From contig CAJFUF010000002.1 in NCBI GenBank assembly GCA_904420175.1, positions 1 to 64,000 on the forward strand: a stretch of DNA of 64,000 bases, read 5' to 3'. The notes beneath the pieces were generated by a model. It was not told the DNA's origin. It ran no database searches and saw only the letters and a program-made list of their open reading frames with translations. This DNA is from Candidatus Schneewindia gallinarum (GTDB lineage: Bacteria; Bacillota; Clostridia; Oscillospirales; Ruminococcaceae). Below, one piece after another: positions 16,987 through 26,405 of this stretch; position 1 is the first letter of the stretch; every line of letters starts with the position of its first letter. Both the position numbers and the translations under genes were made by a program.

Positions 16987-18083
16987 GCGCGCCGCCCCCT
17001 TTCCAGCAGGAACAGGACAAGAGGGGTTCCCACAAGCAGCACCGTCAGAATCAGGCCGTTTTGAAACAATGTGCTTGCGGCAAGAGCCGCATTTCCCACC
17101 AGGGCGAACAGGCTGCACAGCACCGTCAGCACGGCGGCGAAGAGATAGAACACCGGGACAGCCCGTTTTGCACCGCCTGCGTAGTACAGGCACCGGTAGG
17201 CGCAGAAGCCATACAGTGCCCCGCGTACGAAACTTAGCAGCGTCCAACAGACAAGATACCCGGCGTCCAGGCGCTGAAAGATGCTCAGTTCCGAAATGCC
17301 TGCAAGGGTGTGCACCGGGAAGGAGACGCGGCTGATGAACCCGTCGCCCAGCGCCGCAGAGACCATGACGGACAACACCGCCACCGTGGCGGTGCCAAGC
17401 ACGCCGGACCACACAAAGCTGTGTCCGCGGCCGCCCTTTGTGTTACCGTACAACACGGCGAACGCCAGCAGGTCAAAAAAATATCCGAACGTGTCCATGG
17501 CCTGTTTCCACACGCCGTCCACCGGGAACAGCAGCGCGCGCAGGTAGATGGGATCGTAATTTCCTGCCGCACCGAAGCCGATAAGCAGGAAGGTGACAAC
17601 GGACACCGCCAGCACAAGAAAGGACATGCGCGCCACACTCTCCAGCCCCATAAACGCGGCGTAGGACACCGCCAGCGCCATGAGGAACGCCACAATAAGG
17701 GTGCCGGTGTTCTCCATAATATATTCCCGGTAGTACAGGCCGAACTGGTACACCGTTTCCGCACAGTAATAAAAGCTGGGGACTGCAAACAGCAGGCCCA
17801 CGATGCGGCCTGCCGCCGGATGAAGCGCATGGGCGTTTTCCAGCAGCCCCCCGTCCCTGCCGCGCATGTAAAGAAGAAACGGCAGCATGACTGCAAAGCC
17901 CAGCAGCATATCCACCGCCAGCGCCAACAGGGCGCTGGACAGGGTGAAGCCCTGTTCCCCCTGTGCGCCGGTTTTGGACAGGGCGAGAAAAACGCGGGAC
18001 AGATACAGCAGGCAAAACAGCTGGAAGGCGGAAATCCTTGCAGACAGCTTTCCCTTCAGGACAGGTTCCGAACCCCTATTCAT
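16983..18083 (-). CDS. gerAB: Spore germination receptor permease subunit GerAB-like
   Basis: 366 residues, ten hydrophobic segments, of the amino-acid/polyamine transporter superfamily as in GerAB/GerBB. The N-terminus has KLSARISAFQLFCLLYLSR, matching the family's first helix region. In germinant receptors this subunit binds the germinant. Its start overlaps gerA by 8 bp and its end overlaps gerC by 4 bp, so the three subunits are made stoichiometrically. Confidence 0.92.
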   Translation of the reverse strand: MNRGSEPVLKGKLSARISAFQLFCLLYLSRVFLALSKTGAQGEQGFTLSSALLALAVDMLLGFAVMLPFLLYMRGRDGGLLENAHALHPAAGRIVGLLFAVPSFYYCAETVYQFGLYYREYIMENTGTLIVAFLMALAVSYAAFMGLESVARMSFLVLAVSVVTFLLIGFGAAGNYDPIYLRALLFPVDGVWKQAMDTFGYFFDLLAFAVLYGNTKGGRGHSFVWSGVLGTATVAVLSVMVSAALGDGFISRVSFPVHTLAGISELSIFQRLDAGYLVCWTLLSFVRGALYGFCAYRCLYYAGGAKRAVPVFYLFAAVLTVLCSLFALVGNAALAASTLFQNGLILTVLLVGTPLVLFLLERGRRA

Positions 18084-19524
18084 GTTCCACCCCCGTCATA
18101 TCCTGAACCGGCACGCCCCGGTTCCTCCGGTTTGTCCAGCTGCGCCGGAACAGCGTGTCGCCGAGGCCTGCGGTTTTCAGCGGCGTAATGGGGGACAGGA
18201 ACGGCACACCCATGGATTTTAAGCTGCACAGGTTCACAAGCACCACGCCGCACAGCACGGAAATCCCGTACAGGCCGGCCAGGCCGCCCGCCAGAATGAA
18301 GGCGAAACGCAGCAGCAGCGTCGACTCATAAAGCGAGGGGATAACAAAGGAGCTGATGGCCGTCAGCGCCACAATCATCACCATCGGCGAGCCGATAATG
18401 CCCGCGTTTACCGCCGCGTCGCCGATGACAAGGGCGCCCACCACGCCGATGGCATGGCCCACAGGCCGCGGCAGGCGCAGCCCCGCCTCACGCATGAGTT
18501 CATAAAACAAATGGATGACCAGCGCCTCCAGCACCATGGGAAGCGGCGTGTTCTGCTCCGACGCAATGATATTGAGCAGCAGATCGGAGGGCAGCAGTTC
18601 CGGATGGAACACCGTGACGCCCACATACAGACCCGGCAGCAGCGTACACACAAAGAAGGAAAGATATTTCAGCCACCGTAAAAATGTGGCGAAAAACGGC
18701 CGGTGGGAGTAGTCGTCAAAGGTCTGGAAATGCTCCACAAACAGGTGCGGGACAATCAGGGCAAACGGTGTGCCGTCCACAAGGATCCCGATGCGCCCCT
18801 CGGACAGCTTGCCGCACAGCACGTCCGGGCGCTCGGTGGTGCCCACGGTGGAGAACAGCGAGGTGGGCTTATCCTCAAAAAACGGTTCAAGAAAGCCGGA
18901 GTCGAGAATATATTCCAGATCAATGCCCTTCAGCCGCTGCCGGACGGTGGCAAGGATACTTTCGCTGACTGTGCTCTTCATATAGCACAGCGCCACATCG
19001 GTGTGGCTTTTGGTGCCTTTGTTGATGATTTCAAACGTCAGCGCCTCATTTTTTACCCTGCGCCGCACCATACTGAGATTGATTCTCAGCGGCTCGACAA
19101 AGCCTTCCCGGCTGCCGCGCTCGTTCATCTCGGAGGAGGGCTCTCCTGCGGAACGGAAGTGGAAGCCGGTGAAACCCGCGATAAAGCAGGTGCCGCATCC
19201 CTCCATCAGCACGCATGCAAAGCCGGACATGAGAAACAACAGCAGGGTGTCGATGTCCTGCGTCTCAGTATAGCCGTTAAACAGGGGGGAACGCTCCCTC
19301 AGCCAACGCTGTACATCCGTTCCGGAGGGCAGTTTCGACAGCGGGCCAATGAGAATGTCGCCCACCGCCTTCAGGTCGAACTGTCCTTCACACAGCAGCA
19401 CCGCCAGCTTCACGGTGCCCACCTGCATTTCCCTGACGACAAAATCACTGGTTCCACGCAGCCGGCCTCTCAGCTCCTCAATATTTTCCTGCAGTTGTTC
19501 TGAAAGCTGTTCCATATCCTTCAC
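18076..19524 (-). CDS. gerAA: Spore germination receptor subunit GerAA-like
   Basis: 482 residues: a large N-terminal cytoplasmic region (about 1-240) with SRREGFVEPLR-like segment GSREGFVEPLRINLSMVRRR split over residues 135-154, then four to five transmembrane helices and a cytoplasmic tail. RPDVLCGKLSEGRIGILVDGT is the family's conserved block (about 228-248). First gene of the germination receptor operon; the expression compartment should be the forespore, but I could not make a confident sigma-G promoter in the 90-bp upstream gap. Confidence 0.95.
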   Translation of the reverse strand: MKDMEQLSEQLQENIEELRGRLRGTSDFVVREMQVGTVKLAVLLCEGQFDLKAVGDILIGPLSKLPSGTDVQRWLRERSPLFNGYTETQDIDTLLLFLMSGFACVLMEGCGTCFIAGFTGFHFRSAGEPSSEMNERGSREGFVEPLRINLSMVRRRVKNEALTFEIINKGTKSHTDVALCYMKSTVSESILATVRQRLKGIDLEYILDSGFLEPFFEDKPTSLFSTVGTTERPDVLCGKLSEGRIGILVDGTPFALIVPHLFVEHFQTFDDYSHRPFFATFLRWLKYLSFFVCTLLPGLYVGVTVFHPELLPSDLLLNIIASEQNTPLPMVLEALVIHLFYELMREAGLRLPRPVGHAIGVVGALVIGDAAVNAGIIGSPMVMIVALTAISSFVIPSLYESTLLLRFAFILAGGLAGLYGISVLCGVVLVNLCSLKSMGVPFLSPITPLKTAGLGDTLFRRSWTNRRNRGVPVQDMTGVEHE

Positions 19525-19613
19525 CTCCCTTTCAGTATCTCCAAACCTTTCCGTATAAAACCCTGCGGAGACTAAAAACTAAAGGAAGAAACCGAACCGG
19601 AGGAGGAAGCTTG

Positions 19614-20291
19614 ATGAGTATTATGGTTCTGCGCACCCTTGTGCTGTATCTGCTGATTGTATTTGCGCTGCGCTTCATGGGAAAGCGGCAGATTGGCGAG
19701 CTGCAGCCGGGCGAGCTGGTGACGACCATTTTAATTTCCAACATCGCGGCACTGCCTATCGAGGACTATAAAATCCCCATGCTGGGCGCGATGATCCCCA
19801 TCATTCTTTTGTTCTGCCTTGAAATCATTGTGTCCTATCTCGGCTCCCGCCACACGCGGTTCCGCTACCTTGCAACCGGAAGCCCCAAAATCATCATCAA
19901 GGACGGGCTGGTGGACCAGAAGATGATGGACAAACTGCGCATTTCTGCGGGCGACCTGCTGGAGGAGATGCGGCAGAAGGACATTTATGATATCAGGCAG
20001 GTGCAGTTTGCCATTATTGAGACCAGCGGAAAAATCAGTTTCTATAAAAAGGCGGACTACCAGAACGCGGAAAAAGGCGACGTGCTGCGAAAGGTGCCCC
20101 AGTCCGCCAACCCGCCGCTGGCGGTGGTGACGGCGGGCACCATCATCAAAAACGCCCTTCACTGCTGCGGCAAGGACGAGAGGTGGCTGCTGGAGGTGCT
20201 GAAAACCAACGGGCTGGAGCTGAAGGACATCTATCTCATGACGTGCGACAGCACCGGCCAGTACAGCATTGTGGAGGCGATGAAGCGATGA
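19614..20291 (+). CDS. DUF421 (YetF-like) membrane protein
   Basis: 225 residues from ATG 19614 (AGGAGG seven bases upstream; the overlapping TTG at 19611 is less likely). Three N-terminal helices with the family motif RFMGKRQIGELQPGELVTTILISNIA (spread over residues 20-46) are followed by a YetF soluble domain including LRISAGDLLEEMRQKDIYDIRQVQFAI. YetF proteins are common in spore formers, some in spore membranes, with unknown activity. It overlaps the next gene in ATGA. Confidence 0.9.
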   Translation: MSIMVLRTLVLYLLIVFALRFMGKRQIGELQPGELVTTILISNIAALPIEDYKIPMLGAMIPIILLFCLEIIVSYLGSRHTRFRYLATGSPKIIIKDGLVDQKMMDKLRISAGDLLEEMRQKDIYDIRQVQFAIIETSGKISFYKKADYQNAEKGDVLRKVPQSANPPLAVVTAGTIIKNALHCCGKDERWLLEVLKTNGLELKDIYLMTCDSTGQYSIVEAMKR

Positions 20292-20668
20292 GGCGGTATG
20301 TCATTTCCATTTTCGTATTGGTGCTGATGGCGGTCGGAATCACCGCGGCTCTTTTCTACGTAAAAGACACGACGGACCGGCTTTACACCATTGCCGCCTC
20401 CGCCATGCAGGCGGCGAAAAACGAGGAATATGAAGAGACAAAAGAATACCTTTTGCAGCTGAAAGAGGCGTGGAAGCAGAGGGAGGCCATGTTTACCCTG
20501 TTTGTACGCCACGACCATATTGATTTGCTGACGGATTCCCTTGCCAAACTGGCGGTATATGTGGAGCACCGTAATTTTGAAGAGGTGGAGGTACAGCTGG
20601 GAACCATGATGTACCAGCTGAAAAACGTCTGGGAAAGCGAACTGCCCACCTTTACCAACGTGTTTTAA
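20288..20668 (+). CDS. DUF4363-like protein
   Basis: 126 residues from ATG 20288, overlapping the DUF421 stop (ATGA); a longer frame upstream is not used. One N-terminal transmembrane helix (about 5-24) and a helical extracytoplasmic region rich in Glu/Lys with a WKQREAMFTLFVRHDHID stretch. This matches DUF4363, a family frequently paired with DUF421 in Clostridia. The pair is presumably a membrane complex; function unknown. Confidence 0.82.
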   Translation: MRRYVISIFVLVLMAVGITAALFYVKDTTDRLYTIAASAMQAAKNEEYEETKEYLLQLKEAWKQREAMFTLFVRHDHIDLLTDSLAKLAVYVEHRNFEEVEVQLGTMMYQLKNVWESELPTFTNVF

Positions 20669-20670
20669 AA

Positions 20671-20706
20671 AACAAAGGCAGCCCCCGCGGGGGCTGCCTT
20701 TATTTT
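20671..20706. terminator. Bidirectional terminator
   Basis: Stem AAAGGCAGCCCCC / GGGGGCTGCCTTT around CGC with an A run to the left and a T run to the right; shared by DUF4363 and the convergent nrdR. Confidence 0.9.
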
Positions 20707-21158
20707 TTGTTGCCAAGCAGGGTTTTCAGCTCCTGCATGAAAGAGTTGATGTCGCCGAACTGGCGGTAAACCGATGCAAAGCGGACATAGGCCACCTCGT
20801 CCACACTTTTAAGCTTTTCCATCACAAGCTCCCCAATTTTAGAGGAGGGAACCTCCCGCTGGAGGGAGTTCTGCAAGTCCGCCTCAATCTCCTCCACCAT
20901 GCTGTCCAGCAGCTCCACCGACACGGGCCGTTTTTCACATGCACGTACAAGGCCGCGCAGCAGCTTGTTCCGGTCGAAGGCCTCCCTGGACTTATCCTTT
21001 TTGATTACCATAATGGGGATGGTTTCAATCACCTCATAGGTGGTAAAACGGCGCGAGCATTTTAAGCACTCCCGCCTGCGGCGGATTTTTTCCCCGTCCT
21101 CCGCCGGGCGGGAATCAACCACCTTACTTTCCGTGTAGCCGCAAAAGGGGCATTTCAT
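20700..21158 (-). CDS. nrdR: Transcriptional repressor NrdR
   Basis: 152 residues, standard NrdR length. Zinc ribbon with Cys3, Cys6, Cys31, Cys34, then RRFTTYE and an ATP-cone domain (about 49-139). NrdR represses ribonucleotide reductase genes when dATP is bound. No nrd genes are in the window. It lies 18 bp after a TIM-barrel sugar isomerase/epimerase gene and may be co-transcribed. Confidence 0.98.
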   Translation of the reverse strand: MKCPFCGYTESKVVDSRPAEDGEKIRRRRECLKCSRRFTTYEVIETIPIMVIKKDKSREAFDRNKLLRGLVRACEKRPVSVELLDSMVEEIEADLQNSLQREVPSSKIGELVMEKLKSVDEVAYVRFASVYRQFGDINSFMQELKTLLGNKK

Positions 21159-21176
21159 GGTCCGTTTCCTCCTCCG

Positions 21177-21962
21177 TCATTCAAAATAGGACGCTGCCGT
21201 CCGGCAGCCTTCCAGCAGTTCCTCATACCGGCCATAGCCGTCGGCGTACAGTTCCACCACGCCGTCTGTTTCCGGGCTCATCCCTGCTGCAAACAGCCGC
21301 CGGCGGATATCCGCATAATCGGCGGTTCCTTTCCCCGGCGGGATACAGTCGTGCTCTGCATCGGCATCACTGAGGTGCAGATGGCGGATACAGGGGCCCA
21401 TGGCGTCGATATACTCCTGAAGGGGGACGCCCGCCCGGCGCGCCTGCTTAAAATCCAGCACAAAGCTGACATCATCGTGCAAAAAGCGGCGCAGGCCGGC
21501 AAGATATGCCGGGTCGGCCCCGGAGTGGTTGTACACGTTTTCGTGTGCAAGCCGCACCCCGTAAGGGCGGCCGCACTCCGCCACCTGCGCAAAGCGCGCG
21601 TAGCTTTCCTCCCGCGGCAAATGGTTGCCGCTGCGCTCGCCGTGCAGCACCACAAACTTTGCGCCCAGCATCGCCGCAGCCTTGTAATACCGTTCGTACA
21701 GCTTAAGGCTGTCCTCAAACCGGCGGCGGTAACCGGAAAAGAACAGGTAGTTCTCCATACCGGAGGTAAACGGGTGAACAGAGGTGACCCGCATCCCGTG
21801 GGCCGCGACGATGTCCGCCAGCTGTTTCAAAAAGCCGTCGGACAGCTCACTCGGTGAATTGAAGAAAATTTCTGTCGTCGCCACCCCGTGTTCCCCGAGG
21901 AAACGCAGCGCCTTTTCCGTCTCCATCGGGTAAAAGCTGGCTGTGGAAATTCCGATATGCAC
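21177..21962 (-). CDS. Sugar phosphate isomerase/epimerase family TIM-barrel protein
   Basis: 261 residues of the xylose-isomerase-like/AP endonuclease 2 fold. Metal-ligand style motifs are visible: FVVLHGERSG, LAHENVYNHSG, FVLDFKQARRAG and IRHLHLSDAD. These give the usual Glu/Asp/His set. The substrate cannot be deduced. It lies between secF and nrdR on the same strand; a GC-rich hairpin at about 21980-22018 may partly uncouple it from secDF. Confidence 0.85.
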   Translation of the reverse strand: MHIGISTASFYPMETEKALRFLGEHGVATTEIFFNSPSELSDGFLKQLADIVAAHGMRVTSVHPFTSGMENYLFFSGYRRRFEDSLKLYERYYKAAAMLGAKFVVLHGERSGNHLPREESYARFAQVAECGRPYGVRLAHENVYNHSGADPAYLAGLRRFLHDDVSFVLDFKQARRAGVPLQEYIDAMGPCIRHLHLSDADAEHDCIPPGKGTADYADIRRRLFAAGMSPETDGVVELYADGYGRYEELLEGCRTAASYFE

Positions 21963-22019
21963 CTGTGTTCACCTCCCTAAAACAGGAAAGGGGCAGGATA
22001 GCCCTGTCCCTTTTCCCCA

Positions 22020-22961
22020 TCATTTTGCAGATTTTTCCGCCAGCCTTTTTTTGCTTTTATGATCCTGCCACATGACGTACAGGGGGTTGGCGATAAACAC
22101 CGTGGAATAAAAGCCGGACACCAGGCCCACAATCATGGGGATCGCAAAGGAGACGATGGAATCGACCCCGGCCACGACTGCAACAACCGCAACGCAAAGC
22201 ATGGCCAGCACCGTGGTAATGCTGGTGTTCAGGCTGCGTGTAAAGGACTGGTGAATACTTTTGTTGACAAGCTCGTGAAAGCTGAGCTTGTTCCGGTACA
22301 GCCGCTCATTTTCCCGAATCCGGTCGTAAATGACAATGGTGTCGTTTACGGAATAGCCGATGATGGTAATGGCCACAGCCATGAAGTTGTTGTTCAGCGG
22401 AATGCGCAAAATCACAAACACGCCGAAAACCATGATAACATCGTGAATCAAGGCGACAACCGCCATCACACCGGCGGACATTCCGCCGATTTTCCGGAAC
22501 CGGATTGCCACATAAATCACAATCAGCAGCGAGGCAAGCGCCACTGCCAGCAGGCTTTTCATCAAAAATTCACGACCCATGGTGGGCTCCACGCTGTCAA
22601 CGCTCAGCAGGTGGATGCTGTTGTCTGCATAAGCCTCCTGCAGGGCAGATGTCAGCTTCTCCTGATCTTCCACGTTCAGGCCCGCATCCGACGCCAGCGT
22701 AATGACGATGCTGCTGCTTCCGTCTGCCATGTCCTGCGTCTTTTGCACACTGACCTGCCGGCCAATGGCGGCCTCTGCCGTGGACTGTACGCTGTTTTCA
22801 TCCAACTCACCGGTATAGGTGTATTCCGCGATAGCGCCGCCCTTAAACTGGATGTCCAGCTCCACGCCGAAGAAAATGGCGGCAAGCAGAATAACGCCAA
22901 TCAGTACGAGGGAGATTGTAAAGAAAATCTTGCGATGACCAATGAAGTCAAAGTCTTTCAT
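22020..22961 (-). CDS. secF: Protein translocase subunit SecF
   Basis: 313 residues, six transmembrane helices, first helix then an extracytoplasmic P4-like domain, and the conserved helix pairs with GYSVNDTIVIYDRIRENER. Its ATG overlaps the secD stop in ATGA. With SecD it uses proton motive force to complete Sec-dependent export. Confidence 0.97.
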   Translation of the reverse strand: MKDFDFIGHRKIFFTISLVLIGVILLAAIFFGVELDIQFKGGAIAEYTYTGELDENSVQSTAEAAIGRQVSVQKTQDMADGSSSIVITLASDAGLNVEDQEKLTSALQEAYADNSIHLLSVDSVEPTMGREFLMKSLLAVALASLLIVIYVAIRFRKIGGMSAGVMAVVALIHDVIMVFGVFVILRIPLNNNFMAVAITIIGYSVNDTIVIYDRIRENERLYRNKLSFHELVNKSIHQSFTRSLNTSITTVLAMLCVAVVAVVAGVDSIVSFAIPMIVGLVSGFYSTVFIANPLYVMWQDHKSKKRLAEKSAK

Positions 22962-24361
22962 TCCTTCTCACCCCTCTTTCCACCGTAAAGCCAGGGGTTG
23001 CGGAAGCATTTAAACCGCGAGATGGATTTCAGCATCAGCTGGCTTGCGCCCACACCCATGATGAAGTTTAAAATCACGCCCACCAGCAGCGTATAGCCGA
23101 AGGAGTAAATGCTGCCGGAAGCGGACGGACCGAACATGAAGAACACCGGCGACAGGATGGTGCTGAAGAACGACCCGGGAGGGCCGAAGGCGCCGAGCAG
23201 GACAATGGCAACAATGATGATGGTGATGTTGCCGTCCAGCACGGCGGAAAACGCCTTTTTAAAGCCGTTGCGCACCGAGGTGTCGACGGTTTTCCCAAGG
23301 CGGATTTCCTCTTTAATGCGCTCTGCGGCAATGATGTTCGCGTCCACACCCATACCAATGGCAAGGATGATGCCCGCAATGCCGGGCAGGGTCAGCGTAA
23401 AGCTGGACACAAACGGGAAGAAGCCGGAAGTCGCCGCAATGGTGCCCGCAATCTGCCCAATCAGGGCAATGCAGGCAGTCACAGCGGGCAGCCGGTACTT
23501 AAAAATCATAAATGCGCATACGAGAACCAGCGCAAGGACGCCCGCCAGCAGCATGGCGTCCAGCGCGCCGCTGCCCAGTGTGGGGTCAATGGTTCTGAAA
23601 TTTTCCGTCTCCAGCGCAAAGGGCAGCGCGCCGGCATTGATTCTACTGGCAAGTTCCGTAGCAGTCTGCGCTGTAAAGTTGCCGGAGATCTGCGCCTCCC
23701 CGTTGGTGATGGCCTCATCCACCTGGGGATAGGAGATCAGTGTGTCGTCCATCCAGATGGAGATGGGGGTAGTCGTCCCGGCAAGCCGGGTGGTTGCCTC
23801 GGCAAATTTCTCCTTGCCGCTGTCATACAGCTTTAGGGACACCACATACTGCTGTGTCCCGCTGTTGGTGGTGACATAACCGGCCGTGGCCGACTCCACA
23901 TCCTTGCCTTCAAGGATGATTTCACCGGTGGGGGTGCCCGACTCGTCAGTGCCGATCCCCTCCCGGAAGGTCAGCCGCGCGGTGGTGCCCAGCTCCTTAA
24001 TGGCCTCCTCCGGGTTGAAGTCCGCCTCGTCCTCCTTCCAGGGGAAGCGGACAATAATCCGCTGGTTGTTATAGTCCGTATAAACCTCGCTGTCGGTGAT
24101 GTTTAACGACACCAGACGGTTCTGGATCACCGCTTCTGCGGAAGCCATCTGTTCCCTTGTTGCATCCACGCCCTCAGGCGGTGTGAACGTGACGTCCACA
24201 CCGCCGCGAATATCAATACCCAAGCGTATATCCGAAGCGCCCTTGATATAGACGTTCTTCTTATCCGCATACTCGGTGCTGATGCCGAAAACCGACAACA
24301 GTGATAACAGGACAATGGCCAGCGCAACAATAAAAAAGACTGGTTTTCCAACTCTTTTCAT
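22958..24361 (-). CDS. secD: Protein translocase subunit SecD
   Basis: 467 residues. DIRGGVDVTF near the N-terminus, then a P1-like domain with NRLVSLNITDSEVY, the conserved LPFALE, and the C-terminal membrane domain with GIILAIGMGVDANIIAAERIKEE split over about residues 345-367. Starts with RBS GGAGGATG. Promoter at 24416-24444. Standalone secD followed by secF, as in many Clostridia. Confidence 0.97.
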   Translation of the reverse strand: MKRVGKPVFFIVALAIVLLSLLSVFGISTEYADKKNVYIKGASDIRLGIDIRGGVDVTFTPPEGVDATREQMASAEAVIQNRLVSLNITDSEVYTDYNNQRIIVRFPWKEDEADFNPEEAIKELGTTARLTFREGIGTDESGTPTGEIILEGKDVESATAGYVTTNSGTQQYVVSLKLYDSGKEKFAEATTRLAGTTTPISIWMDDTLISYPQVDEAITNGEAQISGNFTAQTATELASRINAGALPFALETENFRTIDPTLGSGALDAMLLAGVLALVLVCAFMIFKYRLPAVTACIALIGQIAGTIAATSGFFPFVSSFTLTLPGIAGIILAIGMGVDANIIAAERIKEEIRLGKTVDTSVRNGFKKAFSAVLDGNITIIIVAIVLLGAFGPPGSFFSTILSPVFFMFGPSASGSIYSFGYTLLVGVILNFIMGVGASQLMLKSISRFKCFRNPWLYGGKRGEKE

Positions 24362-24415
24362 TGTTCATCCTCCATTGTTTGGAATGGTATTCCGTTCTCG
24401 GAACAACTAACCAAT

Positions 24416-24444
24416 ATTATAGGTGCTTTCTGAACAAAAGTCAA
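24416..24444 (-). promoter_or_regulatory. Promoter of secDF
   Basis: Minus-strand TTGACT (24444-24439), 17-bp spacer, TATAAT (24421-24416), 55 bp upstream of the secD start. Confidence 0.85.
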
Positions 24445-24456
24445 CAAAGCCGTACA

Positions 24457-24491
24457 AAAGCACGGGGCCTGCCCTGGCAGCCCCCGTGCTG
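24457..24491 (-). terminator. Terminator after phosphoglucomutase gene
   Basis: Minus-strand AGCACGGGG-(g)CTGCC-AGG-GGCAG(g)-CCCCGTGCT then TTTG. It lies between the pgcA stop and the secD promoter. Confidence 0.8.
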
Positions 24492-24505
24492 TCGCTTTTC
24501 TCGCC

Positions 24506-26215
24506 TTATCCCTTAATCAGGACGGTAATTTCCTCTTTCATGCGGGCGGTAATCAGCTCGCTCTCCTCCCTTGTGGCACCTTTGGCCGACAGATAAATCT
24601 TGATCTTCGGCTCTGTCCCGGAGGGCCGGATGATGAAGCTGCTGCCGTCCGACAGGCCATACTCCAGCACATTGGAGCTGGGCAGGTTGACTGTGAAAGG
24701 CTTTCCTGCCTCCTCGCCTGTGCCGGTCTTGTAGTCCACCGTACGGACAATGTCCTTTCCAATCAGCGCCTTGGGCGGGTTCTGGCGGATGGAATCCATC
24801 AGCTTTGTCATATTGGCCATGCCGTCCGCCCCTTCGAAGGCGAAGTCGAACACCATGTTTTTATAATAACCGTACTGCTCATACAGGCTGTTCAGCACGT
24901 CCACCAGGGTCCGGCCCTGCTTCTTGTAGTACGCCGCCATCTCGCAAATCAGCATGGAGCCGTCCACCGCGTCCTTGTCCCGGACGTAGCTGCCGGACAG
25001 GTAGCCGTAGCTCTCCTCAAAACCGAGCAGGTACCGCTCCGGATGGCCCTCCTGCTCTAAAAGATAGATCTGCTCGCCGATGAACTTGAAGCCGGTCAGC
25101 ACATTGCGCATCTCCACGCCGTAGTGCTCCGCCACCCGGTCCGCCATTTTGGAGGTGACGATGGACTTGACCGCCACGGGCCGTTCCGGCATGGTGCCCT
25201 GCTCCAGCTTGCGCTTGCAGATGTAGTCCAACAGAAGCACGCCGACCTCGTTCCCGGTCAGCAGCTGGTACTGCCCATCCTGGCGCACAGCAATACCAAC
25301 ACGGTCGCTGTCCGGATCGGTGGCCAACAGCAGATCCGGCCCCACCTTTTTGGACAGTTCCAGGCCGAGGTGCAGCGCCTCTTTAATTTCAGGGTTCGGG
25401 AAGGGACAGGTGGGGAAATTGCCGTCCGGCTGCTCCTGCTCCGGTACAACGGTAATATCCGTCACACCGATTTCCTTTAAAATGCGGCGGACACATTTGT
25501 TGCCCGCGCCGTTTAAGGGGGTGTACACCACCTTCAGCGCAGCGTTGGCCGCCGGGTCGTCCGACAGGCTGCACGCCTTAACCGCGGCGATATACGCATC
25601 CACCACGTCCTGGCCAATCAGCTTGATGGACCCGTCTGCAATGGCAGCATCGTAATCCACAGTTTTTACGTCTTTAAAAATATCGGTCTTTGCAATATAG
25701 TCGCTGACCTTCGCAGAGGACTCCACCGTCAGCTGGCAGCCGTCCGGCCCATAGACCTTGTAGCCGTTGTACTTGGCGGGATTGTGGCTTGCGGTGATAA
25801 CAATGCCTGCGTCACAGTGCAGATGCCGGACCGCAAAGGACAGGGACGGGGTGGGCATCAGCTCCGGATACAGGTGTACCTGCACACCGTTTGCCGCCAG
25901 CACGCAGGCGGCGCTGCGCGCAAATTCAGCAGAGAAGTTGCGGCTGTCATAAGCGATAGCGCAGCTTGGTTTTTCACAGCTGGCATTTAAAAATGCAGCA
26001 AGGCCCTGCGTCGCCACATTGACTGTATAGATGTTCATACGCGCGCTGCCGGCGCCCAGCACACCGCGCAGGCCTGCGGTGCCAAACTCCAGTTCGCCAT
26101 AGAACCGCTCGTAAATTTCTTTTTCATCATCCTTTATGGAAAGCAGCTCGGCCCTGATATCGCCGTCCAGCTTCTCATACCCCAGCCAGTACTGGAACCG
26201 TTCATTTGCAGTCAT
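24506..26215 (-). CDS. pgcA: Phosphoglucomutase/phosphomannomutase
   Basis: 569 residues, the length of PgcA-type alpha-phosphoglucomutases. Phosphoserine loop TASHNPAKYNG (Ser143), metal loop LATDPDSDRVG, sugar loop GFEESYGYLSG and the phosphate-binding C-terminal RPSGTEPKIK are intact. It interconverts glucose-1-phosphate and glucose-6-phosphate, feeding cell-wall, glycolipid and capsule sugars. Single-gene transcript bounded by a terminator. Confidence 0.94.
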   Translation of the reverse strand: MTANERFQYWLGYEKLDGDIRAELLSIKDDEKEIYERFYGELEFGTAGLRGVLGAGSARMNIYTVNVATQGLAAFLNASCEKPSCAIAYDSRNFSAEFARSAACVLAANGVQVHLYPELMPTPSLSFAVRHLHCDAGIVITASHNPAKYNGYKVYGPDGCQLTVESSAKVSDYIAKTDIFKDVKTVDYDAAIADGSIKLIGQDVVDAYIAAVKACSLSDDPAANAALKVVYTPLNGAGNKCVRRILKEIGVTDITVVPEQEQPDGNFPTCPFPNPEIKEALHLGLELSKKVGPDLLLATDPDSDRVGIAVRQDGQYQLLTGNEVGVLLLDYICKRKLEQGTMPERPVAVKSIVTSKMADRVAEHYGVEMRNVLTGFKFIGEQIYLLEQEGHPERYLLGFEESYGYLSGSYVRDKDAVDGSMLICEMAAYYKKQGRTLVDVLNSLYEQYGYYKNMVFDFAFEGADGMANMTKLMDSIRQNPPKALIGKDIVRTVDYKTGTGEEAGKPFTVNLPSSNVLEYGLSDGSSFIIRPSGTEPKIKIYLSAKGATREESELITARMKEEITVLIKG

Positions 26216-26328
26216 TGTTTTTCCTCCTTCGAGTAGAGCAAAGTGCTTTTTTCAATTTTACCATAACCTTCTTTAGAAAAAAAGTGGTTTTCAGTACTTT
26301 ACACATAGAAAAAACGGGCGCATTTTCG

Positions 26329-26357
26329 TTGCAAATCACGAAAAAAGCGTGTATAAT
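26329..26357 (+). promoter_or_regulatory. Promoter of the TrpF-like gene
   Basis: TTGCAA (26329-26334), 17-bp spacer, TATAAT (26352-26357), 48 bp upstream of the start codon, followed by the RBS TGGAGGAT. Confidence 0.8.
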
Positions 26358-26405
26358 GATGTTTCATAATGTTATTTATGAAATTCATTTTCTGGAGGAT
26401 CAGCC

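Noticed and set aside
16987-17412. N-terminal extension of gerC by 142 codons
   Set aside because: This part is gerB read in another frame; the ATGA overlap start at 16986 has the membrane segment.
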